Source: Allostella vacuolata (lineage in GTDB: Bacteria; Pseudomonadota; Alphaproteobacteria; ATCC43930; Allostellaceae). From it: DNA of 64,000 bases. Within the stretch, counting starts at the first letter, position 1. Every line of letters begins with the position of its first letter. A program made the translations under genes and the position numbers. A model generated the notes under the pieces. It was not told the origin of the DNA and did not search any database. It saw only the letters and a program-made list of their open reading frames with translations. Shown piece after piece: positions 46,654-55,948 of the stretch. Location of the stretch: NCBI GenBank assembly GCA_006739055.1, contig AP019702.1, positions 3,001,388 to 3,065,387 of the forward strand, given 5' to 3'.

Positions 46654-47217
46654 ATGTCCGGCATCGACCCGATCAGCGGCTACTGCGCCGCGGCCCCCGG
46701 CCACGAGTGGCACGGGCCCTACCACGACCGCGAATACGGCTTCCCGGTCGCCGACGACCGCGCCCTGTTCGAGCGCATGGTGCTGGAGATCAACCAGGCC
46801 GGCCTCTCCTGGCTGACGATGCTGAAGAAGCGCGCGGCCTTCGTCGCGGCCTTCGACGGCTTCGACATCGACCGGGTCGCCGCCTATGGCGAGGCCGAGC
46901 GCGCCCGGCTGCTGGCCGATGCCGGCATCATCCGCAACCGGCTCAAGGTCGACGCGGCGATCGAGAACGCCCGCCGCCTGCAGGCGATCCGGGCCTCGCA
47001 CGGCTCCTTCGCCGCCTGGCTCGACGCGCACCACCCGCTGCCGAAGGCGGAGTGGGTGAAGCTCTTCAAGAAGACCTTCCGCTTCATGGGCGGCGAGATC
47101 GTCGGCGAGTTCCTGATGAGCACCGGCTACCTGCCGGGCGCCCACCATCCGGGCTGCCCGGTCCAGGCGGATGTCTTGCGCGCCGCTCCGCCCTGGACCC
47201 GGAACCCCCCAGCGTAG
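46654..47217 (+). CDS. tag: DNA-3-methyladenine glycosylase I
   Basis: This 187-residue base-excision glycosylase removes 3-methyladenine from alkylated DNA. It has the HhH-GPD-like Tag fold: YHDREYGFPVADDRALFERM, LEINQAGLSWLTMLKKRAAF and AGIIRNRLKVDAAIENARR. Zinc-site candidates are C8 and the C-terminal H and C in AHHPGC. The start ATG at 46654 follows the DUF1467 stop by 5 bp. Confidence 0.93.
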   Translation: MSGIDPISGYCAAAPGHEWHGPYHDREYGFPVADDRALFERMVLEINQAGLSWLTMLKKRAAFVAAFDGFDIDRVAAYGEAERARLLADAGIIRNRLKVDAAIENARRLQAIRASHGSFAAWLDAHHPLPKAEWVKLFKKTFRFMGGEIVGEFLMSTGYLPGAHHPGCPVQADVLRAAPPWTRNPPA

Positions 47218-47233
47218 TGGGAAGCCGCATCGC

Positions 47234-47247
47234 TGGAAACGTTTCCA
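47234..47247. promoter_or_regulatory. LacI-type operator upstream of the regulator-ABC operon
   Basis: TGGAAACGTTTCCA is a perfect 14-bp palindrome with the central CG and half-sites typical of LacI/PurR family operators. It lies 92 bp before the GTG start of the adjacent LacI-family gene, so auto-repression and control of the downstream ABC genes are likely. Confidence 0.75.
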
Positions 47248-47338
47248 ATCTTCATGGATGCGTTCCGGCTCCGTAACTGCCCTGACATGAAGAGCGGCGA
47301 TCTTGCCGTCCTGGAGGCAACCGGGGCGGGACGACGAC

Positions 47339-48409
47339 GTGCCGAAGAATGCGACCATCCGGGATGTGGCGGCGCGCGCCGCCCTGTCGATCGCCACCGT
47401 GTCGCGGGCGATCACCGGCAATGGCGCGGTCAGCGCGGATAGCCGGCAACGCGTCCAGGCGGCGATCGCCGAACTCGGCTTCCGGCCCAACACCATTGGC
47501 CGCAGCCTCAAGGCGGCCCGCAGCCGCTCGGTCGGCGTGCTGGTTCCCGCACTTGCCAACCCGATCTTCGCCGAGAGCGTCAGCGGCGTGCAGGAGGTGG
47601 CGGCCGAGCACGGATACTCCGTCCTCATCGCGTCGACCGACTACGACCCGGCACGCGAGGCGCGCGCGATCGAGAGCCTCCTGTCCAATCGGGTCGAGGG
47701 ACTGGTCCTGACCGTCGCCGACGGCGACCGCAGCCGGTCGCTGGATACGCTGGATGCCAGCGGCACGCCCTTCGTCCTGGTCTACAACGAGACCTTCACC
47801 AGTGGCCGACCGTTCGTTTCGGTCGACAACGTTGCCGGGGTCGCCGCGATCATCGATCGGATGGCGGCCCTCGGGCATCGACGCATCGCCATGGTCGCAG
47901 GCCGCTTCCACCAGTCGGACCGCTCGCGGCTGCGCCACCAGGGCTTCCGCGCCGCCCTGCGGGCGCACGGTCTGGCGCCGGGGCCGGTGATCGAGGTCGA
48001 TTTCTCCGACCTCCGCTTCGGCGCGGAGCTGGGGCGGATCATGGATTCCGCCAGCCCGCCGACCGCGCTGTTCGCGTCCAACGACATGCTGGCCCTGGCC
48101 ACGATCCGGACCCTGCACGACCTCGGCCTGCGGGTGCCCGAGCACGTCTCCGTCGCCGGCTTCGACGGGATCGACGTCGGGACCCTGGTCGCCCCCAGCC
48201 TCGCCACCCTGGTCCAGCCGGCGCGCCTGATGGGGCGCCGGGCGATGGATCTCCTCTTCTCCGGTCTGGCTGGCGGACCCCGTTCATCGGCCGTCCATCT
48301 TCCGTTCGCCGTCCGGATGGGCGAATCGCTGGCGCCGCCGTCGCGCGGTGTCGGGTCGAGCCGGATCGAACCCCCCACCTTGCAACCGAAGGAACCAACG
48401 CCATGCTGA
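47339..48409 (+). CDS. LacI family transcriptional regulator
   Basis: This ~356-residue regulator has an N-terminal helix-turn-helix, ATIRDVAARAALSIATVSRAITG, the hinge RPNTIGRSLKAARS and a periplasmic-binding-protein-like effector domain (VGVLVPALANPIFAESVSGVQ, then FVSVDNVAGVAAIIDRMAALGHRRIAMVAG and ALFASNDMLALATIRTLHDLG). It starts with GTG at 47339. Its last codons overlap the start of the substrate-binding protein gene by 7 bp, so it is in the same operon. The effector is unknown and probably the ABC substrate. Confidence 0.92.
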   Translation: MPKNATIRDVAARAALSIATVSRAITGNGAVSADSRQRVQAAIAELGFRPNTIGRSLKAARSRSVGVLVPALANPIFAESVSGVQEVAAEHGYSVLIASTDYDPAREARAIESLLSNRVEGLVLTVADGDRSRSLDTLDASGTPFVLVYNETFTSGRPFVSVDNVAGVAAIIDRMAALGHRRIAMVAGRFHQSDRSRLRHQGFRAALRAHGLAPGPVIEVDFSDLRFGAELGRIMDSASPPTALFASNDMLALATIRTLHDLGLRVPEHVSVAGFDGIDVGTLVAPSLATLVQPARLMGRRAMDLLFSGLAGGPRSSAVHLPFAVRMGESLAPPSRGVGSSRIEPPTLQPKEPTPC

Positions 48410-49422
48410 AGCTGACGATGCTCGGCGCCGCCACCCTGGCCGCGCTGGCCACCATCGCCGTGGTGCCGCCGACCGCGCAGGCCCAGGGCAATGCCATCTG
48501 CTACAACTGCCCCCCGGAATGGGCCGACTGGGCCTCGCAGCTGCGCGCGATCAAGTCCGACCTGGGGATCACCGTCCCGTCGGACAACAAGAATTCCGGC
48601 CAGTCGCTGTCGGCGCTAATCGCCGAGAAGGCGAACCCGGTCGCCGACGTCGTCTATCTGGGCGGGCCGGTCGGGATCCAGGCCAAGGCGGCCGGCGTGG
48701 TCGCGCCCTACAAGCCCGCCAGGTGGGCCGACATTCCCGCCGACATGAAGGATCCCGACGGGTACTGGTTCACCATCCATTCCGGCACGCTCGGCTTCTT
48801 CGTCAACACCCAGGCGCTGGCCGGCAAGCCCGTCCCGCAGTCGTGGGCCGACCTGCTGAAGCCGGCCTATTCCGGCATGGTCGGCTACCTCGACCCGACC
48901 AGTGCCGCCGTCGGCTATGTCGGCGCGGTCGCGGTCAACCTGGCACTGGGCGGCGACTACTCCAGCTTCGACAAGGCGATCGGGTGGTTCAAGGCGCTTC
49001 AGAAGAACCAGCCCATCGTGCCCAAGCAGACCTCGTATGCCCGCGTCCTGTCGGGCGAAATCCCGATCCTCATCGACTACGACTTCAACGCCTACCGTGC
49101 CAGGTACACGGACAAGGCGCCGGTCGCGTTCGTCATCCCGGCGGAAGGCACGGTGTCCGTCCCCTACGTCATGAGCCTGGTCCGGAACGCCCCGAATGCC
49201 GAGAACGGCAAGAAGGTCCTGGATTATGTGCTGTCGGACAAGGGCCAGGCGCTGTGGGGCGATGCCTTCATGCGCCCGGTGCGCGCCGGAGCGCTGTCGG
49301 GCGAGATGCAGGCCAAGTTCCTGCCGGCGGCCGACTATGCCCGCGCCAAGGCGGTCGACCTCGCGCGCATGGCGGAAGCCCAGAAGGGCTTCATGGCCCG
49401 CTACCAGGCCGAAGTGCGGTAG
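48403..49422 (+). CDS. ABC transporter periplasmic substrate-binding protein (family 1/AfuA-like)
   Basis: This 339-residue protein has a signal peptide with an AQA cleavage site near residue 27. The mature protein has the type II binding-protein layout (ADVVYLGGPVGIQAKAAGVV, SGTLGFFVNTQALAG, PQSWADLLKPAYSGMVGYLDP). Relatives bind iron, polyamines, phosphonates or sugar phosphates, so the ligand is not fixed by sequence alone. A LacI-type regulator points to a sugar- or sugar-phosphate-like ligand, but this is inference. The unusual CYNCPPEW start of the mature protein carries two cysteines. Confidence 0.85.
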   Translation: MLKLTMLGAATLAALATIAVVPPTAQAQGNAICYNCPPEWADWASQLRAIKSDLGITVPSDNKNSGQSLSALIAEKANPVADVVYLGGPVGIQAKAAGVVAPYKPARWADIPADMKDPDGYWFTIHSGTLGFFVNTQALAGKPVPQSWADLLKPAYSGMVGYLDPTSAAVGYVGAVAVNLALGGDYSSFDKAIGWFKALQKNQPIVPKQTSYARVLSGEIPILIDYDFNAYRARYTDKAPVAFVIPAEGTVSVPYVMSLVRNAPNAENGKKVLDYVLSDKGQALWGDAFMRPVRAGALSGEMQAKFLPAADYARAKAVDLARMAEAQKGFMARYQAEVR

Positions 49423-49482
49423 AGCGGCCCGGCCGTCGCCGACAATCGCCCGGCGACGGCCTGCCCCTTCCGGACCGTCCGC

Positions 49483-50316
49483 ATGCCATCCATCCTGCCC
49501 GCCCGCCGGACCCTGCTGGCCGTCGCCCTGCTTGCGCCGGCGGCGGCGGTCTTCGGCGCGTTCTTCCTGCTGCCGCTGGCCCGGCTGTTCGCACTGGGCG
49601 GCGGCGGGGCGGAAGGATGGGGCGCCTATGCCGCCATCCTGGTCGAGCCGCGGTACTTCGAAAGCCTGATCCAGACCGTGCTGCTGTCGGCCGGCGTCAC
49701 CGCGGTGACGCTGGCGATCTCCTGCGTCTCCGGGCTCTTCCTGGTGCGCAACCGCTTCCCGGGGCGGTCGCTGCTGGTGGCGGTGCTGACCTTTCCGCTG
49801 GTGTTCCCGGGGGTGGTCATCGGCTTCATGGTGATCATGCTGGCCGGGCGCCAGGGGCTGATCGGCACGGTCACCGAAGGCCTGTTCGGCAGCCGGCTGG
49901 TATTTGCCTATTCGATGGCCGGGCTCTTCCTCGGCTATGTCTATTTCTCGGTGCCGCGCGTGATCCTGACGGTGATGGCGGCGGCCGAGAAGCTCGATCC
50001 GCAGCTGGCTGAGGCCGCCCGCTCGCTGGGCGCCAGTCCGTGGCAGGTGACGGCCCACGTCGTGCTGCCCGCCCTCAAGCCGGCCTTCCTCTCGGCCGGC
50101 GCCATCTGCTTTGCGACCGCGATGGGGGCGTTCGGCACCGCCTTCACGCTGGCGACCCGGATCGACGTCCTGCCGATGCTGATCTATACGGAGTTCACGC
50201 TGCAGGCGAACATTGCCATGGCGGCCGCCCTCAGCTTCGTGCTGGGGGCCGTCACCTGGGCGGTGCTGGCGCTGGCGCGGAGCTTCGCCGGGTCGAGCGT
50301 CGCGGCGGCGGGCTAG
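49483..50316 (+). CDS. ABC transporter permease subunit 1
   Basis: This 277-residue inner-membrane permease of the PotB/ModB type has about six helices. The EAA loop that contacts the ATPase is LAEAARSLGASPWQVTAHVVLPALKPAFL (about residues 170-198). It forms a heterodimeric pore with the next gene. It follows the binding-protein gene by 60 bp. Confidence 0.9.
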   Translation: MPSILPARRTLLAVALLAPAAAVFGAFFLLPLARLFALGGGGAEGWGAYAAILVEPRYFESLIQTVLLSAGVTAVTLAISCVSGLFLVRNRFPGRSLLVAVLTFPLVFPGVVIGFMVIMLAGRQGLIGTVTEGLFGSRLVFAYSMAGLFLGYVYFSVPRVILTVMAAAEKLDPQLAEAARSLGASPWQVTAHVVLPALKPAFLSAGAICFATAMGAFGTAFTLATRIDVLPMLIYTEFTLQANIAMAAALSFVLGAVTWAVLALARSFAGSSVAAAG

Positions 50317-50320
50317 GGCG

Positions 50321-51118
50321 ATGGCAGGCGGCAGCCGAGGCCCGGCATTCTGGGGCCAGCTCGCCTTCACGCTGCTGGTCTGCCTGATGCTCGTCAGCCC
50401 GATCGTGCTGTCCCTGCTGGCCGGCGTCACCCAGAACTACTTCGTCGGCATCCGCAGCGGCGTCACCCTGCGCTGGGTGGAGGAGGTGCTGCGGACCTAC
50501 TCCGGCACCATCCTGCTGTCCGTGCAGATCGCCTTCGCCTGCCTGGCCTGCACGCTGCTGCTGGGGGTCCCGGCCGCCTATGTGCTGTCGCGGCACCAGG
50601 GCCGGGCGACGCGGCTGGTGGAGGAACTGCTGGTGATGCCGGTCGCCATCCCCGGCCTGGCGACGGCGCTGGCCCTGATCATCACCTATGGCGGGTTCGG
50701 CGACTTCCGCCGCAGCTGGCTGTTCATCCTGGTCGGCCATGTCCTGTTCACCCTGCCGTTCATGGTGCGCGCGGTGCTGGCGGTCATGAACTCGGTCGAC
50801 CTGGCGACGCTGGAGGAGGGGGCGGCCAGCCTGGGGGCCGGCTTCGTACGCCGCTTCTTCGGGGTCGTGCTGCCCAACTGCATGCCGGGTATCCTGGCCG
50901 GCTCGCTGATGGTCGTCACCCTGTCGATCGGCGAGTTCAACCTGACCTGGCTCCTGCACACGCCGCTCGGCAAGACGCTGCCGGTCGGGCTGGCCGACGC
51001 CTATGCCTCGCTGCGGATCGAGATCGGCAGCGCCTATACGCTGATCTTCTTCGTGATCATCATCCCTTGCCTCGTCCTGATGCAGGCGGTGGCGCGGCGT
51101 GGAGCCGGATCGAAATGA
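50321..51118 (+). CDS. ABC transporter permease subunit 2
   Basis: This 265-residue permease of the PotC type pairs with the preceding subunit. The EAA loop reads LEEGAASLGAGFVRRFFGVVLPNCMPGIL (about residues 162-190), and six helices are evident. It starts four bases after the previous stop and overlaps the ATPase start by ATGA. Confidence 0.9.
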   Translation: MAGGSRGPAFWGQLAFTLLVCLMLVSPIVLSLLAGVTQNYFVGIRSGVTLRWVEEVLRTYSGTILLSVQIAFACLACTLLLGVPAAYVLSRHQGRATRLVEELLVMPVAIPGLATALALIITYGGFGDFRRSWLFILVGHVLFTLPFMVRAVLAVMNSVDLATLEEGAASLGAGFVRRFFGVVLPNCMPGILAGSLMVVTLSIGEFNLTWLLHTPLGKTLPVGLADAYASLRIEIGSAYTLIFFVIIIPCLVLMQAVARRGAGSK

Positions 51119-52185
51119 GCGCGACCGCGAAGTCCGATTCCTTCCGTGTCGAGCCGGTGCCGGTCCGGCTGGAAGGCTGCAGCAAGACTTTCGGCAACGG
51201 CGCCCGGGCGCTGGAGCCGCTCGACCTCACCATCCGCGGCGGCGAGACCATGGTCTTCCTCGGCCCCTCCGGCTGCGGCAAGACCACCACCCTGCGCCTG
51301 ATCGCCGGGCTGGAGAGCCCCGATCCCGGCGGCCGGGTGTTCTTCGGCGACGAGGACGTGACGCGCCTGCCGATCGAGCGGCGCAACGTCGGCATGGTAT
51401 TCCAGAGCTACGCGCTGTTTCCGAACATGAACGTGGCGCAGAACGTCGCCTATGGCCTGCGGGTGCGCAGCGTCGAACGTCGGCAGCGCGACCGGCGCGT
51501 CGACGAGATGCTGGCGATGATGCAGATGGCCGACCTCGCCGGCCGGCGTATCGACCAGCTCTCCGGCGGCCAGCGGCAGCGCGTCGCGCTGGCCCGGGCG
51601 CTGGTCGTGCGGCCGCGCGTCCTGCTCCTCGACGAGCCGCTCACCGCGCTCGACGCCAAGCTGCGCGACGGGCTGCGGCTGGAGATCGACCGGCTGCTGC
51701 GCGGGCTCGGCATCACCGCCGTCTACGTCACCCACGACCAGGGCGAGGCGATGGCGCTCGGCGACCGCATCACGGTGATGGCCAGGGGCCGGGTCGCCCA
51801 GATCGGGACGCCACAGGACATCTACTTCCGGCCGGCCGACGCCTTCGTGGCAGAGTTCATCGGGACGATGAACCGCCTGCCGGCACGGGTCGACGACGGC
51901 ATCCTGCAGATCGGCAGCTTGCAGCTGCCCTGGCAGGGTCCGGCCGGGACGACGACCGTCCTGATCCGCCCCGAGGATGTCCGGCTGCAGGACGACGACG
52001 GCGTGCTGACGGGCATGGTCTCCGTCGCAGTGTTCCTCGGCGACCGGACCCGGGTCGTGGTCGACGTCGCAGACGGCAGCTCCATCATCGTGGATGCGCC
52101 GGGGCGCACCAGCGTCGCCCGCGGCGACACGGTCCGCCTCGGCTTCGACCCGGCGCGGCTCCTCTCGCTGCCCGATCGATCCTGA
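51115..52185 (+). CDS. ABC transporter ATP-binding protein
   Basis: This 356-residue importer ATPase has Walker A FLGPSGCGKTTTLRLIAGLE near residues 48-65, Q-loop VFQSYALFPNM, signature LSGGQRQRVALARAL and Walker B VLLLDEPLTALDAKLRD. The switch histidine is in VTHDQGEAMALGDRI. A C-terminal TOBE-type region (ADAFVAEFIGTMNRLPARV onward) is typical of PotA/FbpC-like ATPases. It is the last gene of the LacI-ABC operon; the facing TRAP gene ends 15 bp away. Confidence 0.94.
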   Translation: MSATAKSDSFRVEPVPVRLEGCSKTFGNGARALEPLDLTIRGGETMVFLGPSGCGKTTTLRLIAGLESPDPGGRVFFGDEDVTRLPIERRNVGMVFQSYALFPNMNVAQNVAYGLRVRSVERRQRDRRVDEMLAMMQMADLAGRRIDQLSGGQRQRVALARALVVRPRVLLLDEPLTALDAKLRDGLRLEIDRLLRGLGITAVYVTHDQGEAMALGDRITVMARGRVAQIGTPQDIYFRPADAFVAEFIGTMNRLPARVDDGILQIGSLQLPWQGPAGTTTVLIRPEDVRLQDDDGVLTGMVSVAVFLGDRTRVVVDVADGSSIIVDAPGRTSVARGDTVRLGFDPARLLSLPDRS

Positions 52186-52200
52186 GCCCGGCGGCCGGCT

Positions 52201-53517
52201 TCAGCTTCCGTAGAGCAGCCGCGGCAGCCACAGGACGATCCCGGGGAAGGCGACGAGCAGCGCCAGGACCAGGAGCTGCAGCCCCATGAACTGGGCCATG
52301 CCGCGATAGATGTCGTCGAGCTCCCACTCGGGCACGACGCTCTTCAGGAAATAGGCCGACAGCGCGACCGGCGGCGACAGCCACGCCGTCTGCAGGTTGA
52401 CCGCGACCAGGATGCCGAACCAGGTCCGGTCGAAGCCCAGCTGGGTCGCCAGCGGCAGCAGGAACGGCACCACGATCAGCACGATCGGGACCCATTCCAG
52501 CGGCCAGCCGAGCACGAAGATCAGGGCCAGCATCGCGGCCAGGAGCAGGTAGCGGTTCAGCTCGAGCGCCAGCAGCGCCTCGCTCAGCATGCCGGGCGTG
52601 CCGAGGCGGGAGAAGACCGCGCCGAAGAAGTTGGAGGCGGCGATCAGGAAGAGGATCAGGACCGATATCTCCAGGGTCCGGACCAGGGCGTCGCGCAGCA
52701 TGGCCAGGCTGAACCGGCGATAGGCGACGGTCAGGACGAGCGCGCCCAGCGCGCCGCAGGCGGCACCCTCGGTCGGCGTCGCCAGCCCGGCGACGATGCT
52801 GCCGAGCGAGGCGAGGAGGATCGCCACCAGCGGCAGCAGCCCCCGGGCCAGCGCCATCCACAGCGACCCGACGTCGCCTGCCTCCACCGGGGGCGGCCGC
52901 GGCGCCAGCGTCGGATCGATCCAGGAGCGCAGCAGGGCATAGCCGGTGAAGACGGTCGCCAGCAGCAGGCCCGGGACGATGGCGGCGACGAACAGCGTAG
53001 TGACGGGGACCTCGATGATCGGCCCCATCACGATCAGCATGACCGAGGGCGGCAGCAGGATGCCGAGCGTGCCGCCGGCGGTGATGAGGCCGGCCGAAAG
53101 GCGGGTGTCGTAGCCCGCCCGCACCATCTGCTTGCCGGCCATGATGCCGAGCAGGGTGACCGACGCCCCGACGATGCCGGTCGCGGCGGCGAGGATCGTC
53201 GCCACCAGCATGACCGCCAGGTAGAGGGCGCCGCGCACCCGGGCCAGCAGCTGCTGGAGGACCGCGAACAGCCGGTCCACCAGGTTCGCCCGCTCCAGCA
53301 GCATCCCCATGAGGACGAACAACGGGATCGACGTCAGCGTCGTCTCCATCATCGTCCCGTAGAACTGCAGGGTCAGCAGGTAGAAGACGAGCTTGCCGAA
53401 CCCCCAGTAGCCGAAGGCCGTGCCGAGGAAGATCATGGTGAAGGCGATCGGGAAGCCGACGAGGATGCCGGCGATCAGCCCGGCGATCATGAGGATGCCG
53501 ATGAGCTCCGGCGTCAC
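52201..53517 (-). CDS. dctM: TRAP transporter large permease (DctM)
   Basis: This 438-residue membrane subunit of a tripartite ATP-independent periplasmic transporter has about 12 helices and is driven by an ion gradient. It carries TSIPLFVLMGMLLERANLVDR, TAAGGTLG-type SAGLITAGGTLGILLPPSVMLIVMG and the central ATPTEGAACGALGALVL motif. It starts with GTG at 53517, overlapping the dctQ stop (GTGA). The gene runs toward the ABC operon. Confidence 0.93.
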   Translation of the reverse strand: MTPELIGILMIAGLIAGILVGFPIAFTMIFLGTAFGYWGFGKLVFYLLTLQFYGTMMETTLTSIPLFVLMGMLLERANLVDRLFAVLQQLLARVRGALYLAVMLVATILAAATGIVGASVTLLGIMAGKQMVRAGYDTRLSAGLITAGGTLGILLPPSVMLIVMGPIIEVPVTTLFVAAIVPGLLLATVFTGYALLRSWIDPTLAPRPPPVEAGDVGSLWMALARGLLPLVAILLASLGSIVAGLATPTEGAACGALGALVLTVAYRRFSLAMLRDALVRTLEISVLILFLIAASNFFGAVFSRLGTPGMLSEALLALELNRYLLLAAMLALIFVLGWPLEWVPIVLIVVPFLLPLATQLGFDRTWFGILVAVNLQTAWLSPPVALSAYFLKSVVPEWELDDIYRGMAQFMGLQLLVLALLVAFPGIVLWLPRLLYGS

Positions 53518-54083
53518 GGGCGGCCCCGCGGTCCGCCGACGGCGGCGTGGATCGCCTTCAGCAGTTCCGAGACGCCCTGGACCAGGAGAAGGAGAATCCC
53601 GAGGGGCAGCGCGGACTTGATCGGGCCCAGCAGCGGCATCCATGCCGAATCCATGCCGCGCTCGCCGCGCACGACCGACACCGCGGCGAAGTCCCAGGAG
53701 ACGGCCAGGAAGATGACCAGCACCGGGAAGTAGAGGGCGAGATAGAGGACTGCGTCGATCGCGCCCCGGGTCCGGCGGCCGAACTTCCGATAGACGAAGT
53801 CTGCCCGCAGGTGCAGGCCCTTGGACAGGGCATAGCCGGCACCCAGCATGAAGTAGGCGCCGTAGAGCATGCGGCTGACGTCATAGGCCCACAGGGTGGG
53901 GGCGTTGAACAGGTAGCGCGCCGCGATCTCCCAGGCCATGGCCAGCATCAGCGGCAGGGCCAGCCAGGCGACGATCCGCCCGACCCAACCGCTGAAGCCG
54001 TCGATGGCCGCCACGACCGCCGCCATCCAGCGCGGCATGTCGTGCGGCAGGGGGGCAGCGGCATCCGCGACCGGCTCGGTCAT
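53514..54083 (-). CDS. dctQ: TRAP transporter small permease (DctQ)
   Basis: This 189-residue four-helix membrane subunit joins the binding protein to DctM. Its segments are FSGWVGRIVAWLALPLMLAMAWEI, ARYLFNAPTLWAYDVSRMLYGAYF, GLHLRADFVYRKF and the final helix. The ATG at 54083 gives standard length. Its stop overlaps the dctM start. Confidence 0.93.
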   Translation of the reverse strand: MTEPVADAAAPLPHDMPRWMAAVVAAIDGFSGWVGRIVAWLALPLMLAMAWEIAARYLFNAPTLWAYDVSRMLYGAYFMLGAGYALSKGLHLRADFVYRKFGRRTRGAIDAVLYLALYFPVLVIFLAVSWDFAAVSVVRGERGMDSAWMPLLGPIKSALPLGILLLLVQGVSELLKAIHAAVGGPRGRP

Positions 54084-54124
54084 GGCCGGCACCGGCTCTC
54101 GCCCCTCTGGCGCGCCGCCCCTGC

Positions 54125-55291
54125 CTATTTCCGGGCGCCGGCGAGCTTGTCGGCGTAGGCGCCGGTGATCGCTGCATTGGCCTTCTGGGCGCTCGCCCAG
54201 AAGGGGATGGCCTGTTCGGCGAACCGCCGCTGGCTGTCCCAGACCTCCTTGAAGAAGGGGTTGCGGTCGGCATGGCCCTGGAACACGCGCTGGGCGGCGT
54301 CCGCGTAGGCCAGGAGGAAATCCTTCGGGGTGTCGTGCAGGACGACGCCGTCCTTCTCGACCAGCTGCTTCAGAGCCCGGCCGTTCTCGATGATGCGGTA
54401 GCTGTGCGCCTTCATCATCGCCGCGTTGGCGGAGACCTCGATCGCCTTCTGCTGCAGGGCGGTGAGCTTCTTCCAGACGTCCTTGTTGATGTAGATGTCG
54501 GCGTTGACGACGTTCTGGTGCAGGCCCTGCAGGTAGTAGTGCTTCAGCACCTTCTGGAAGCCGAACACGCTGTCCGGCTTGGGCCCGGCCCATTCGGCGG
54601 CGTCGATGACGCCCCGTTCCAGCGCCGGCAGGATCTCGCCGCCGGGCAGGGCGACGGCGGCCACCCCGATCGCGTTGTAGATCTGCCCCGGGATGCCGGG
54701 CGGCGCGCGGAAGCGCAGGCCCTTGAAATCGGCCAGGCTCGCGATCGGCTTCCGGAACCAGCCGAGCGGCTCCGGGCCGACCGGCTGCAGGATGAAGCCC
54801 TTCACGTTGACGCCCATCTCGTCCCAGAGACGGTCGTAGAGCGCGGCACCGCCGCCATAGAGATACCAGGACACCCAGGCGAGGTTGTCGAGGCCGACGC
54901 CGGCGCCCGCGGCCGGGGAGCCGAACAGGGTGGCGGCGGGATGCTTGCCGGACCAGTAGTGCGTCCAGGCGAAGCCGGCCTCGATCAGCCCCTTGTCGAC
55001 GGCGTCGAGCGTCTCGTTGACGCCGACCACCGCGCCCGCGGGCAGGACCGTGAACGTCACCTCGCCGCCGGTCAGGTCCGAGACGTCCCGGGCAAAGTCC
55101 TTGAGCATGACGACCTCGTCCGCATGCACCGGAATGACCGACTGGATGCGGATCAGGGTCTTGGCCGGCGCCGGTGCCGGCAGTGCCAGCGCGGCCGCGG
55201 CGAGCGCCAGCGGCGCGGATCGCTTCAGCGCATGGGCCAGCCTCCGCCCAAGCGAATTGCCCGCGGAACGAAGGTCTTGCAGGGCGAACAT
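54125..55291 (-). CDS. dctP: TRAP transporter substrate-binding protein (TakP/DctP type)
   Basis: This ~388-residue periplasmic protein has an N-terminal signal region (SAPLALAAAALALPAPAPAK, cleavage near residue 45). Typical TRAP features are DAVDKGLIEAGFAW, LRFRAPPGIPGQIYNAIGV and GGEILPALERGVIDAAEWAGPKPD. The last one resembles binding proteins for alpha-keto acids and other organic acids. The substrate here is inferred to be a carboxylate. It is the first gene of the dctPQM operon. Confidence 0.9.
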   Translation of the reverse strand: MFALQDLRSAGNSLGRRLAHALKRSAPLALAAAALALPAPAPAKTLIRIQSVIPVHADEVVMLKDFARDVSDLTGGEVTFTVLPAGAVVGVNETLDAVDKGLIEAGFAWTHYWSGKHPAATLFGSPAAGAGVGLDNLAWVSWYLYGGGAALYDRLWDEMGVNVKGFILQPVGPEPLGWFRKPIASLADFKGLRFRAPPGIPGQIYNAIGVAAVALPGGEILPALERGVIDAAEWAGPKPDSVFGFQKVLKHYYLQGLHQNVVNADIYINKDVWKKLTALQQKAIEVSANAAMMKAHSYRIIENGRALKQLVEKDGVVLHDTPKDFLLAYADAAQRVFQGHADRNPFFKEVWDSQRRFAEQAIPFWASAQKANAAITGAYADKLAGARK

Positions 55292-55412
55292 CGGTCGTCT
55301 CGCTTTCCGGGCGGCCGCGGGGCAGGTGCCGACGATCTGGTCAGACCGGCTGGTGCGCGTCAATGCGAATGGACCAGGGCGGATGACCCGGGGCGGATGG
55401 CCCGGGCAGGGC

Positions 55413-55811
55413 TCACCCGCCGAACAGCACTGCGTGCATGACCCGGCCCGGCAGCAGGGTGAACAGCCCGGCGACCACCAGCGCGCCCAGGAAGATGCCG
55501 GTCATGGTCCGCGCGTGGGCCTTGACCCGGTGCTGGCGGGCGCGCATGACGGCCAGCGGCAGCAGGACCAGCACCATGATCGCCAGCAGGTGGATCGGGC
55601 TCCACGGCCCGACCACCCGCAGCCCGTGGATGAAGAAGGCGGTGACGGCCACCACGACCATCAGCCCGACCCAGATCCAGCCCAGCGAGCGGTGGGGCAG
55701 GGTGCCCTTGGGGGCGGCGAGCTGCACCGCGCCCAGCGCGAAGGCGAGCAGCGCCGCGGCGGTGTGGATCTGAGTCGCGAGCGGGGCGGCGTAGAGCGGG
55801 GCAAGGGTCAT
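55413..55811 (-). CDS. DUF2306 family membrane protein
   Basis: This 132-residue protein has four hydrophobic helices (TAAALLAFALGAVQLAAPKG, WIWVGLMVVVAVTAFFIHGL, LLAIMVLVLLPLAVMRAR and IFLGALVVAGLFTLLPG). HRSLGWIWVG and KAHARTMTG are DUF2306-like conserved segments with histidines. The function is unknown, and heme binding has been suggested for related membrane proteins. It is separated from the TRAP operon by 121 bp. Confidence 0.85.
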   Translation of the reverse strand: MTLAPLYAAPLATQIHTAAALLAFALGAVQLAAPKGTLPHRSLGWIWVGLMVVVAVTAFFIHGLRVVGPWSPIHLLAIMVLVLLPLAVMRARQHRVKAHARTMTGIFLGALVVAGLFTLLPGRVMHAVLFGG

Positions 55812-55948
55812 CGCGATTCGTGCCCTGGGGATTTTGCCTATGGATGCAGCACGAGTGGGCGCTGAAGGAATGGGCGAAATCCTGCCCCGTCTGAGGCAAA
55901 TGCCGTTCAGCTAAGCAAGTTATTGATTTTTAATGATATAATTAAAGG

